A stretch of 64,000 nucleotides of DNA, taken from contig CAVOTH010000003.1 of the NCBI GenBank assembly GCA_963699085.1, positions 434,001 to 498,000 on the forward strand, written 5' to 3'. The DNA comes from Bog-756 sp963699085 (GTDB lineage: Bacteria; Actinomycetota; Acidimicrobiia; Acidimicrobiales; RAAP-2). Below are positions 56,798 through 64,000 of the stretch, piece by piece. Positions within the stretch are counted from its first letter, which is position 1, and each line of letters starts with the position of its first letter. The position numbers and the translations under genes are program-made. The notes under the pieces were generated by a model. The model searched no databases and was not told the DNA's origin. It saw only the letters and a program-made list of their open reading frames with translations.

Positions 56798-56899
56798 ATA
56801 GTACCGACCGGATGTCCCTTCGGCCAGTGGGGCCCCGGCGCCCGCGGACGGGACCCCGGCGGCCCTGCGGACGGTCCGCCTGTGTGGTTGGCTGGGCCC

Positions 56900-57922
56900 A
56901 TGGACTACCGCACACTCGGGACGACCGGGCTCAAGGTCAGCGAACTGTGCCTCGGGGCGATGATGTTCGGCGCCTGGGGCAACCCCGACCATGACGACTC
57001 CGTCCGGATCATCAACCGGGCCGTCGACGCCGGCGTCAATTTCATCGACACCGCCGACATGTACTCGTTCGGCGAGTCCGAGGTCATCGTGGGGGAGGCT
57101 CTCCAGGGCCTCGACCGGGAGCACATCGTCCTGGCCACCAAGGTCCACAATCCGATGTCGGGGGACCCGAACGCCCAGGGCAACTCGCGCCGGTGGGTGA
57201 TCGCCGAGTGCGAGAACAGCCTGAGGCGGCTCGGCACCGACTACATCGACCTCTACCAGATCCATCGGCCCTCGCCCGACACCGACATCGACGACACCCT
57301 CGGCGCGCTGAGCGACCTCGTGCACGCCGGCAAGATCCGTTATGCCGGAAGCTCGACGTTCCCCGCCCACCAGGTGGTCGAGGCGCAGTGGGTGGCCGAG
57401 CGGCGAGTGCGCGAGCGCTTCCGGACCGAACAGCCGCAGTACTCGATCCTCGCCCGGGGTATCGAGGCCGATCTCCTTCCCGTCTGCCGGCAGTACGGAA
57501 TGGGCGTGCTCAGCTGGAGCCCGCTGGCCGGCGGGTGGCTCTCGGGGGCATTCGGCGAGGGGAAGCAGAACACGTCGCGCCGCTCGGCCATGCTCCCCGA
57601 GCGCTACGACCTGACGCTGCCCATGAACCAGCAGAAGCTGGCCGCCGTCGTCGAGCTCGAGAAGGTCGCCGACGAGGCCGGGCACTCACTCCTCGAACTG
57701 GCCCTCGCCTTCGTGCTGGTCCATCCCGACATCACCTGCCCGATCATCGGGCCCCGCACGATGGAGCAGCTGGAGTCCCAGCTCGCCGTGGCCGACATCA
57801 CCCTGGCCGATGACGTACTCGACCGGATCGACGAGATCGCCCCCCCGGGTCAGAACACCGGTGGGGCCGACCCCGGCTGGTCCCCGCCGTCGGTCACGGA
57901 CAAGAGCCTGCGCCGCCGGTAG
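56900..57922 (+). CDS. Aldo/keto reductase
   Basis: A 340-residue NADPH-dependent aldo/keto reductase TIM barrel. It has MDYRTLGTTGLKVSELCLGAMMFG, FIDTADMYSFGESEVIVGEAL (catalytic Asp and Tyr), VLATKVHNP (Lys) and YIDLYQIHRPSPDTDIDDTLGAL (His). The C-terminal PDITCPIIGPRTMEQL binds the cofactor phosphate. It belongs to the YajO/AKR general group, substrate unknown. It is divergent from the SOS cassette but not obviously part of it. A long inverted repeat after the stop may be its terminator. Confidence 0.95.
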   Translation: MDYRTLGTTGLKVSELCLGAMMFGAWGNPDHDDSVRIINRAVDAGVNFIDTADMYSFGESEVIVGEALQGLDREHIVLATKVHNPMSGDPNAQGNSRRWVIAECENSLRRLGTDYIDLYQIHRPSPDTDIDDTLGALSDLVHAGKIRYAGSSTFPAHQVVEAQWVAERRVRERFRTEQPQYSILARGIEADLLPVCRQYGMGVLSWSPLAGGWLSGAFGEGKQNTSRRSAMLPERYDLTLPMNQQKLAAVVELEKVADEAGHSLLELALAFVLVHPDITCPIIGPRTMEQLESQLAVADITLADDVLDRIDEIAPPGQNTGGADPGWSPPSVTDKSLRRR

Positions 57923-57976
57923 GACGCGGCACCGTCGCATCAGACGGCGAGCGGTCAGGGCAACGGCGGGCACGCG

Positions 57977-58016
57977 AAAGCGCCCGTCCCACGAACTGAC
58001 GGGGATCGGGCGCTTT
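57977..58016. terminator. Bidirectional terminator-like hairpin
   Basis: AAAGCGCCCG (57977-57986) and CGGGCGCTTT (58007-58016) form a perfect 10-bp stem with a 20-nt loop, 55 bp after the aldo/keto reductase stop. The 3' side ends in TTT on the plus strand and, by symmetry, on the minus strand. It could end transcripts from either side. Confidence 0.65.
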
Positions 58017-58027
58017 ACTCATTTGAA

Positions 58028-58185
58028 CTCCGAGAACGGATCGTCGGGAAATGGCTCACAGAGGGGCGTCCTTGCCCCTTGTCGTCGCAACGCTCCCACT
58101 TCGAGCTGCTTGCCTCGCACTACCTGGGCCTTGCGGGATCACTCCCGTGCATCCCCGTGCTGCCCGTTCTCAGAACGGCTCTCCT
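58028..58185. ncRNA. Structured non-coding region, unidentified
   Basis: This gene-free stretch has GAGAACGG near its left end and the complementary CCGTTCTC near 58165-58172. Internal hairpins are AGGGGC-GTCCTT-GCCCCT and CGGGA-TCAC-TCCCG. With the strong terminator beside it, it could be a structured RNA on the minus strand ending at 57977. It does not match tmRNA, RNase P or SRP RNA motifs that I know. No coding frame is convincing. Confidence 0.25.
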
Positions 58186-58300
58186 TGCTGACATCGCATA
58201 GGCGCCTCCTCCCGAGACCCTTCCGGATCCCGTAACTCCATCTTGGACCTGCCTCCTGCCAAAGACAAGAGACGAACGTCATCTTCAACGGACCGCAACC

Positions 58301-58444
58301 TTACGGTTGCCACCAGCGCTTCCGGGGACCGGTCGTCGGTTGGGTCGGGGGCTTGGCCCGCTGGCGCCCGGGCAACCACCGCATGACCAACCACAGCACG
58401 ATCGGCACGACCAGAACGACGAGGAGGATGATGGCGCCGATCAC
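58301..58444 (-). CDS. Possible small single-pass membrane protein (47 aa)
   Basis: From a GTG the frame reads VIGAIILLVVLVVPIVLWLVMRWLPGRQRAKPPTQPTTGPRKRWWQP: one membrane helix followed by a basic, Pro-rich tail. No ribosome-binding site is clear and no family is known. The composition is convincing for a small membrane protein, but it could be chance in GC-rich DNA. Confidence 0.35.
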   Translation of the reverse strand: MIGAIILLVVLVVPIVLWLVMRWLPGRQRAKPPTQPTTGPRKRWWQP

Positions 58445-58583
58445 GACGGGGCCGTGGGTCGGTTTCGCACCGACCGATGCTACCCGTAGGGAAGTGACGC
58501 GGGCCCAAGGACGAAGCGCTCGCCCGCCGGGATCACGTCCTCCCGGCCAGGGCCGTCTGGCGATTCTCGAACCGGCGGTTGCG

Positions 58584-60947
58584 CTACTGCTTCGCCATCG
58601 CCACCGACAATCGGTCCTCGGGACGAATCAGGTGTGACGAGTCGTCCGACCCCTGGTCGAGCTGCACCCAGTTCACGGTCCCTCCGAATCGGCTCGCGTC
58701 GGGCGTGTAGTCATCGCTCACCGACGTTCCGTAGTCGACGCCGACATCGAGGGTCTCGTCACCGGAGAACAGCATCGGGATACTCGCCTCCTGACGGGAC
58801 GAGCCGACCTGCACGCCATCCACGAACAGCTTGGTGTCCCCACCCTTGGCCAGTCCATCGCCGTCGTAGGCGAACTCGACCCGAACCTGGTGATTTCCCG
58901 CGCTGAGCGGCTCGGATCCGGCGGCTTTGACGCGATTGAGGCCGAGGAGGTTGTAGCAGTGGGTGGGAACGCCCTCGTTGAGATAGAGCGACCATCCGCC
59001 GAAGGCGCCGCCCTGGGCGACGATGACGCCACTGACGTCGGCGTCGGGGACCTCGATGTCGGCGGTGACCGTGTAGGACTTGTTCTTCAAGTTGAGCACC
59101 GTGTTCTCGGTGAGCCGGCCCATACCCCCGAACAGCAGCTGCGAAGGACCCTTAACGAGCGAGGGCCTTCCGGCCAGGTCCGAGTTGAACCGTTCGACAC
59201 GCCGGTCGTCCAGCGGCAGCACCTGGTGCTTGACCGCCTCGATCAGGAAGAGTCGCTGCAGCTCGGCCAATCTTTCGGGGTGGTCCACCGCCACGTCGTG
59301 GGCCTGTGTCCAGTCCGTGGTGGTGTCGTACAGCTCCCAGACGTCGTCGTCCAGGGCCGGAAGCACCGCCCCGAACAGCCAGGGGGTGCTGTGGCGGGTC
59401 ACCGCCGTCCAACCCTTGTGGTAGATCCCGCGGTTGCACAGCATCTCGAAGTACTGCGTCTCCCGGCGCTCAGCCGCACCGGCGTCGTCGAACAGGTAGG
59501 TCATCGAAACACCCTGGAGGGGCTGCTGCTCGAAGCCGTTCACCATCGTCGGCTCGGGAAGGTGGGCCACGTCGAGCACGGTGGTGGCGACGTCGATCAC
59601 GTGGTGGAACTGGTCACGGACCTCCCCTCTGGCGCTGAACCCATTGGGCCAGTGGACGATGGTCCCGTTGCGGGTGCCACCGAAGTGCGACGCCACCTGC
59701 TTGGTCCACTGGTAAGGGGTGCACATGGCATGGGCCCATCCCACCGCGTAGTGGTTGTACGCCTCCGGGGTGCCGAACTTGTCGATGTTGGCCGCCATGA
59801 ACTCGGCCGTCTCGAATGCAGCCGCACCATTCAGCGAGAACAACTCGTTGAATGTGCCGTTCGGGGTGCCCTCGGCACTCGCGCCGTTGTCACCGATGAT
59901 GTAATAGACCAGAGTGTCGTCGAGGACCCCGAGTTCCTCCAGGGTGTCGATCACCCGACCCACGGCGTGATCGGTGTGCTCCAGGAACCCGGCGTAGACC
60001 TCCATCTGTCGGGCCAGTACCGGCTTCAGAATTTCCGGCACGTCGTCCCAGGCCTGGATCTCCTCGGGTCGTGCGGTGAGATCGGCATCGGCCGGAATGA
60101 CCCCCAGTTCCTTCTGGCGGGCGAACACCTCGCTCCGCAGCGCGTCCCACCCGCCGTCGAACCGACCTCGGTACCTGTCCGACCACTCGGGAGCGACGTG
60201 GTGGGGGGCGTGGGTCGCGCCTGGTGCGAAGTAGGCGAAGAACGGCTTGTCGGTCTGGAGCGCGCGCTGCTGGCGGAACCAGCCGATCGCCTTGTCGGTC
60301 AGGTCGTCGGTCAGGTGGTAGCCCTCGGCGGGGGTCGACGGCGGCTCCACCGGGGTCGTGCCTTCGTAGAGGGCGGGGTAGTACTGGTTGGTCTCCCCTC
60401 CGATGAAGCCGTAGAAGTAGTCGAACCCGCTTCCTGTCGGCCATAGGTCGAACGGCCCGACGGGACTGGTCTTCCACACCGGAACCTCGTGGCACTTCCC
60501 GAATTGGGCGGTCGAGTAACCGTTCTGCTTGAGGATCTCGGCCAGGGGAGCCGTCGACTTCGGTCGGACCGACGTGTACCCGGGCGCCGAGGTCGCCGTC
60601 TCGGTGATCGTCCCCATGCCGACGGTGTGATGGTTCCGACCGGTCAGGAGCGCAGCCCGTGTCGGTGCACACAGGGCCGTCGTATGGAAGCGGCTCAACG
60701 TGATCCCACCGGCGGCCAGGCGCTCGGCGGCGGGTGTGTTGACCGCTCCACCGAAAGCCGATGATGCCCCGAAACCGATGTCGTCGAGCAGCACGATGAG
60801 GACATTGGGCGCCCCCGCCGGAGCCTGAGGCTCGGTGATCAGGGGGAACGAGGTGTCCGGGTCCTTGGCGTCGTACGTGGTGATGCCGACGTGCTGAGGG
60901 TCGTGGATGGGCAGGATGAAGCGATTCACTTCTGCGCTGGGGCTCAT
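58584..60947 (-). CDS. Type I arylsulfatase (second copy)
   Basis: An intact 787-residue formylglycine sulfatase. It has the metal site NVLIVLLDDIGFGASSAFGG, the modification motif CAPTRA (Cys 93), FGKCHEVPVWKTSPVGPFDLWPTG in place of the usual GKWH, and YYIIGDNGASAEG. The C-terminal beta domain (VIVAQGGAFGGWSLYLNEG) matches that of the sulfatase at 4.2 kb, but the two cores differ enough to be separate paralogues. No signal peptide is visible. It would release sulfate from an aryl or other sulfate ester after its Cys is converted by an enzyme encoded elsewhere. Confidence 0.95.
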   Translation of the reverse strand: MSPSAEVNRFILPIHDPQHVGITTYDAKDPDTSFPLITEPQAPAGAPNVLIVLLDDIGFGASSAFGGAVNTPAAERLAAGGITLSRFHTTALCAPTRAALLTGRNHHTVGMGTITETATSAPGYTSVRPKSTAPLAEILKQNGYSTAQFGKCHEVPVWKTSPVGPFDLWPTGSGFDYFYGFIGGETNQYYPALYEGTTPVEPPSTPAEGYHLTDDLTDKAIGWFRQQRALQTDKPFFAYFAPGATHAPHHVAPEWSDRYRGRFDGGWDALRSEVFARQKELGVIPADADLTARPEEIQAWDDVPEILKPVLARQMEVYAGFLEHTDHAVGRVIDTLEELGVLDDTLVYYIIGDNGASAEGTPNGTFNELFSLNGAAAFETAEFMAANIDKFGTPEAYNHYAVGWAHAMCTPYQWTKQVASHFGGTRNGTIVHWPNGFSARGEVRDQFHHVIDVATTVLDVAHLPEPTMVNGFEQQPLQGVSMTYLFDDAGAAERRETQYFEMLCNRGIYHKGWTAVTRHSTPWLFGAVLPALDDDVWELYDTTTDWTQAHDVAVDHPERLAELQRLFLIEAVKHQVLPLDDRRVERFNSDLAGRPSLVKGPSQLLFGGMGRLTENTVLNLKNKSYTVTADIEVPDADVSGVIVAQGGAFGGWSLYLNEGVPTHCYNLLGLNRVKAAGSEPLSAGNHQVRVEFAYDGDGLAKGGDTKLFVDGVQVGSSRQEASIPMLFSGDETLDVGVDYGTSVSDDYTPDASRFGGTVNWVQLDQGSDDSSHLIRPEDRLSVAMAKQ

Positions 60948-61190
60948 GTCTCTCCTCGTTGCCGCTTGGGGTCCGACGGTAGCCGCCGGTCAGCACCGAT
61001 GACGCGCAGTCATCCACGTGAACTCACACCACGATGTCCACGGGCGACAGGTCCGTCGCCGAGCGGATCGCGGTACGAAAGGACAGTCGATTGGACCGGA
61101 ATTGTGGTGCGGCCGGGGCGAATTTGCCGGGAGACAGGTTGACCGACAACCTGTATGGTGAAACCAAACGAACGTTAGGAAGGCCTGCCA

Positions 61191-61607
61191 ATGGGACCCG
61201 TGGAATACATCGTCGTCAGCTTTCCGGGCAATAAGTTCACCGGTCGGATAGCACCCGAACTGGTGGCGCTCGTCGAGTCAGGAACCGTGCGGATCCTCGA
61301 CCTCATCTTCATCGGCAAGGATGCCGAAGGGGACGTGCTGGCCTTCGAAATCGACGATCTCGGAGACGTCGAGGGCTTCGACCAACTTCAGGGTGAAGTT
61401 GGTGGCCTCATCGGACCGGAGGACATCGAGTTCGTCGCAGCGGCGTTGGAGCCCAACTCGTCCGCGGCCCTGCTCATCTGGGAGGACGTGTGGGCCACCC
61501 CCTTCGCCTCGGCCGTACTGGAGTCCGGTGGTGTGCTGCTGCAAGGTGCCCGCATCCCCCACGACGTGATCACATCCGCGCTCGACGCACTGCCGTCGGC
61601 AGTCTGA
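61191..61607 (+). CDS. DUF6325 family protein
   Basis: A 138-residue protein. MGPVEYIVVSFPGNKFTGRIAPELVALVESGTVRILDLIFIGKDAEGDVLAFEIDDL and the C-terminal VLESGGVLLQGARIPHDVITSALDAL are the conserved parts of the DUF1269/DUF6325 group of actinobacteria. The function is unknown; it usually sits before a SHOCT-domain gene, as here (28-bp gap). The upstream region carries AACGTTAGGAAGG just before the ATG. Confidence 0.88.
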   Translation: MGPVEYIVVSFPGNKFTGRIAPELVALVESGTVRILDLIFIGKDAEGDVLAFEIDDLGDVEGFDQLQGEVGGLIGPEDIEFVAAALEPNSSAALLIWEDVWATPFASAVLESGGVLLQGARIPHDVITSALDALPSAV

Positions 61608-61635
61608 GCCTGAAAGACCAAGGAGTACCCCCATC

Positions 61636-61905
61636 ATGATGAGAAGGCGTCCCATTGCCCGCGCTGCGGTCCGCACGACGGCAGTTGTCGGAACGGCTGC
61701 CGTTGTCGGAGGCCACATGGCCAACAAGAAGGCTCAGGCAGCCCAGGCCCAGGAGGCTGCGCCCGCGCCGCCGCCGGCTCCAGCCGCCCCGGCCGCCGCC
61801 GCTCCGGACCCGATCGAACAGCTGACCAAGTTGGCGGCCCTCAAGGACTCGGGAGCCCTGACCGAGGCCGAGTTCGAGGCGGAAAAGGCAAAGCTCCTGG
61901 CTTAG
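61636..61905 (+). CDS. SHOCT-domain small protein
   Basis: An 89-residue protein. The hydrophobic N-terminus (AAVRTTAVVGTAAVVGGHMA) may be membrane-associated. An Ala/Pro-rich linker leads to the C-terminal SHOCT motif DPIEQLTKLAALKDSGALTEAEFEAEKAKLLA. SHOCT modules are thought to mediate oligomerisation. It is co-transcribed with the DUF6325 gene. Confidence 0.9.
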   Translation: MMRRRPIARAAVRTTAVVGTAAVVGGHMANKKAQAAQAQEAAPAPPPAPAAPAAAAPDPIEQLTKLAALKDSGALTEAEFEAEKAKLLA

Positions 61906-61951
61906 GAGGTCGCTGGCGGTCTGGCGCTATCGGCCCAGACCCACGTGGCTC

Positions 61952-62497
61952 TCATGGACGTGGCTGCCATGGGAGTTCAGCTGGCAGCAACGAGAGCATC
62001 ACGGCGTCGAGGCGCGCGCCGTCGTGTTCCCAATAGGAGCGAAGCACGCCCTCGCGCCGGAAACCGGTCCGTTCGGCCAGCCGCAGCGCCGGCTCGTTCT
62101 CCTGCGCGACAAGTACCTGGAGCCGACCGATGTCGAGCGAGGCCGCGCCCCACTCCACGAACATGCGAAACGCATCGGTTGCGATCCCCCGGCCGCGGGC
62201 CGGCGGGGCAAGGCCGCATCCGAACTCGCCGACCCGATGTTCGCCCATCACGACCATGACCTCACCGAGGTAGGAATCGCTGGTCTGATCGGCAATCACC
62301 AGGTGCAGCAGTTCGCCGTCCGCACGGTAGCGCTCGAAAAGCTCGACGACCTCGGTCGGGTCGTCCGCCGGCAATGGCGGCACCCACCGCACGGTCGCCG
62401 GATCCTTGCTGAACTCCACGGCGATGTCGAAGTCGCCCTCGTGAAATGGGCGCAGGACGAAGGTCGAACCACGCAGCTGCGGATCTGGGTAGTGCAA
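61952..62497 (-). CDS. GNAT-family N-acetyltransferase (RimJ/RimL-like)
   Basis: A 181-residue acetyltransferase. LRGSTFVLRPFHEGDFDIAVEFSKD is the typical RimL-type start. GEFGCGLAPPARGRGIATDAFRMFVEWG contains the acetyl-CoA loop (R-G-R-G-I-A), and VLVAQENEPALRLAERTGFRREGVLRSY is motif B. The start codon appears to be TTG 62497. The substrate is unknown (N-terminal amines or small molecules). Confidence 0.9.
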   Translation of the reverse strand: MHYPDPQLRGSTFVLRPFHEGDFDIAVEFSKDPATVRWVPPLPADDPTEVVELFERYRADGELLHLVIADQTSDSYLGEVMVVMGEHRVGEFGCGLAPPARGRGIATDAFRMFVEWGAASLDIGRLQVLVAQENEPALRLAERTGFRREGVLRSYWEHDGARLDAVMLSLLPAELPWQPRP

Positions 62498-62533
62498 TGT
62501 GACGGCTATGGGGTCATCGTAGGCCCGACGCTG

Positions 62534-63499
62534 TCACTCCGGACGGAGTGCGGCGCCATCTGAATAGAACTGCCTGAACCATTTGCGGTACTGGGTCACC
62601 GGGCCGTCGACTTTGGTGATGATCGGCCGCTCGCGGTAGATCTTGTTCTCCCAGATGGGTACATCCTGGGCGAACTGCAGATTGGTGATCTGGTCGTTGA
62701 GCTCCGAGATCGATGCAGTCGCCCCGTCGTCTTCCAGGCGCTTCATGGAGAAGTGCAGGTTGATCTCGGTCAGCTCGTCGTCGATCGGCGTCTGTGTGAT
62801 GTAGGTGAGCATCTCGATCGGGTCCTGGCTCACCTCGACCGCCACGATGCCCGGTCCGCACGTTGTCGTGTTCGTCTTGACCTCGATGCCCGCCTCGGCC
62901 ACCGCAGTCACCTTCAGGCACTGGTCGACGATCATCGACGAGCCGTCGAAGCGGACCTCGAACAGTTCCTGTTCGGGCGGCTTCATGTCGTGGACCGTGG
63001 AGAAGTGCGACCTGTCGAGAATGTTCTCGGTCAGATCCTGGACGTGGACCCGCACCCGGTAGCTGTTGCTCCTCCACGGCGTCCAAGCCGACACGTCGGG
63101 TCGGTAACCGATGACGTCGTAGTGAGGCGCCTCGTCGTCCGCATGGTGCCAGAGGAAGATCTGGCCGTTGCGTTCGCACACTGGCCAGGCCCGAGCTGAG
63201 GCCCGCGGCGGGCGGTCGAGCCCGGGCACCTCCACCAGATCGCCGCCGCCGTTGAACCGCCAGCCGTGGAATGGGCACTTGATGCCGTCACCGCAGACCC
63301 GGCCGCCGACGCCGAGGTTGGCCCCGAGGTGCGGGCAGTGGGCATCGAAGACGTGAGCGGCCCCGTCGTCCCCCCGAAAGACGACCAGGTCCCTGTCCAG
63401 GTACCGAACGGACCGGACGTCCCCTGATGCCAGATCATCGGAAGTACCGACACTGAACCAGCCGTTCGGCGATGACGGAAACGGATAGCGGGAGCTCAT
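62534..63499 (-). CDS. Rieske non-heme iron oxygenase (KshA-like)
   Basis: A 321-residue oxygenase component. The Rieske ligands are CPHLGAN (Cys55, His57) and CPFHGW (Cys75, His78). The catalytic iron site includes LTENILDRSHFSTVHDM (Asn/Asp and two His). This set is typical of KshA-type 3-ketosteroid 9-alpha-hydroxylase and related mono-oxygenases, although the substrate could be another cyclic compound. It overlaps the upstream gene by 4 bp (ATGA) and would need a separate reductase. Confidence 0.93.
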   Translation of the reverse strand: MSSRYPFPSSPNGWFSVGTSDDLASGDVRSVRYLDRDLVVFRGDDGAAHVFDAHCPHLGANLGVGGRVCGDGIKCPFHGWRFNGGGDLVEVPGLDRPPRASARAWPVCERNGQIFLWHHADDEAPHYDVIGYRPDVSAWTPWRSNSYRVRVHVQDLTENILDRSHFSTVHDMKPPEQELFEVRFDGSSMIVDQCLKVTAVAEAGIEVKTNTTTCGPGIVAVEVSQDPIEMLTYITQTPIDDELTEINLHFSMKRLEDDGATASISELNDQITNLQFAQDVPIWENKIYRERPIITKVDGPVTQYRKWFRQFYSDGAALRPE

Positions 63500-64000
63500 C
63501 GGCTCTCGGCGAACGGCCCGGCATGATCATCCGATCCAGTCGTCACTCCGCGGAAACGGCCGGCGAAGGCGCGCAGGGGGAGATCGGCACTGGTCAGGAT
63601 TCCCGGGGCCGCATCGCATACTGCCTGCATGGCATGCAGCGCCGGCATTCCGGTGAGGGTCATGCCCAGCGATGCGAAGTACTCGGCGTCCATCAGACTG
63701 TGGGGCTTTCCCGTCGCCGGCAGGATCATATGTTTGTTGATGATCATCGGATCGCCGTCGATGGTGGTGATGTAGCACCCTTGGACGTTCCACCGGGGCT
63801 CGGTCTTCGGCGTCATCTGCCATTCGAGATGGACTTCGATCTTCGGTTCGCCGCCGGACATCCCCTTGAACTTGGCCAGGCTGCCTCCCACTGATCCCTT
63901 CGGGAGCGTCCACCATCCGAGGTCGACGTCCTCGGTGCAGGCGCCGAGCTCGCACTCGAAGACCACTTCTTCGATCGGCAGGTCGAGGCAGTCCGCCATC
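63496..64000 (-). CDS. C-terminal part of a dihydrodipicolinate-reductase-like dehydrogenase
   Basis: The frame is open to the window edge, so the N-terminus is missing. The visible 168 residues (LPIEEVVFECELGACTEDVDLGWWTLPKGSVGGSLAKFKG ... GCYITTIDGDPMIINKHMILPATG ... FASLGMTLTGMPALHAMQAVCDAAPGILTSADLPLRAFAGR) resemble the C-terminal domain of the NAD(P)H-dependent amine-dehydrogenase/dihydrodipicolinate-reductase-like proteins of mycobacteria. It is upstream of, and coupled to, the Rieske gene. The Met at 63999 is probably internal. Confidence 0.7.
   Translation of the reverse strand, partial: MADCLDLPIEEVVFECELGACTEDVDLGWWTLPKGSVGGSLAKFKGMSGGEPKIEVHLEWQMTPKTEPRWNVQGCYITTIDGDPMIINKHMILPATGKPHSLMDAEYFASLGMTLTGMPALHAMQAVCDAAPGILTSADLPLRAFAGRFRGVTTGSDDHAGPFAESR

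Noticed and set aside
55877..56899. Long N-terminal extension of the aldo/keto reductase frame
   Set aside because: It is antisense to imuA' and imuB and has Arg/Pro-rich shadow composition. The AKR family starts at MDYRTLG.
58890..60446. 518-aa plus-strand frame opposite the second sulfatase
   Set aside because: It has no recognisable domain and low-complexity composition; the minus strand encodes an unmistakable sulfatase.

Overview
The window is high-GC, gene-dense DNA with the gene content of an actinomycete, most likely an uncultured Acidimicrobiia-like member of Actinomycetota. This placement is an inference from several F420-type luciferase-like oxidoreductases with an F420/NADP reductase, a mycobacterial-type FolP2, an imuA'-imuB-dnaE2 cassette with a GAACNNNNGTTC SOS box, SHOCT and DUF1707-type small proteins, and seven TetR regulators. 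No rRNA, CRISPR array, phage or replication-origin signal was seen. One tRNA, tRNA-Ala(GGC), lies at 40.1 kb.

Layout. 0-16 kb: small accessory genes (methyltransferases, VOC and DUF4287 proteins, TetR pairs), secreted or polymer-degrading genes (a choice-of-anchor-Q beta-helix protein, a type I sulfatase, a GH92 mannosidase), a FUSC fragment with a CPA1 antiporter, and an APH-type kinase. 15.8-24.6 kb: a probable catabolic cluster (TrmO-like protein, LLM, TetR, methyltransferase, then SDR-SDR-P450, LLM, SnoaL-TetR). Two copies of one palindromic operator sit before the two transcription units at its core. 24.6-29.7 kb: small accessory genes (amidohydrolase remnant, AbrB/PIN toxin-antitoxin pair, lipoprotein, SecDF-head-like membrane protein, GntR, LRR protein) with an unusual 19-bp intergenic repeat. 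29.7-32.4 kb: a cyclase-NTPase-TPR signalling protein. 32.5-34.4 kb: a frameshifted IS256-family element and non-coding debris. 34.4-40.1 kb: redox genes (three SDRs, DUF1330, two TetRs, F420 reductase) ending at tRNA-Ala. This block may be an island, because a degenerate copy of the tRNA 3' end lies at 34.25 kb. 40.4-51.5 kb: core genes (leuS, LLM, PAC2, thioredoxin-TPR, folP2, holA). 51.7-56.9 kb: the SOS mutagenesis cassette. 56.9-64 kb: aldo/keto reductase, a second sulfatase, DUF6325, SHOCT, GNAT, and a Rieske oxygenase operon that runs off the end.

A striking property is the number of genes split by small indels: at least fourteen, including conserved genes such as dnaE2, the thioredoxin-TPR gene and the antiporter. 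Most look like single extra bases. Outside the shift points both frames keep good coding sequence with no other stops. This suggests uncorrected sequencing or assembly error more than decay, but the two cannot be separated from the sequence alone. Here each split gene is given as one feature over its full reconstructed span, with the shift position stated.
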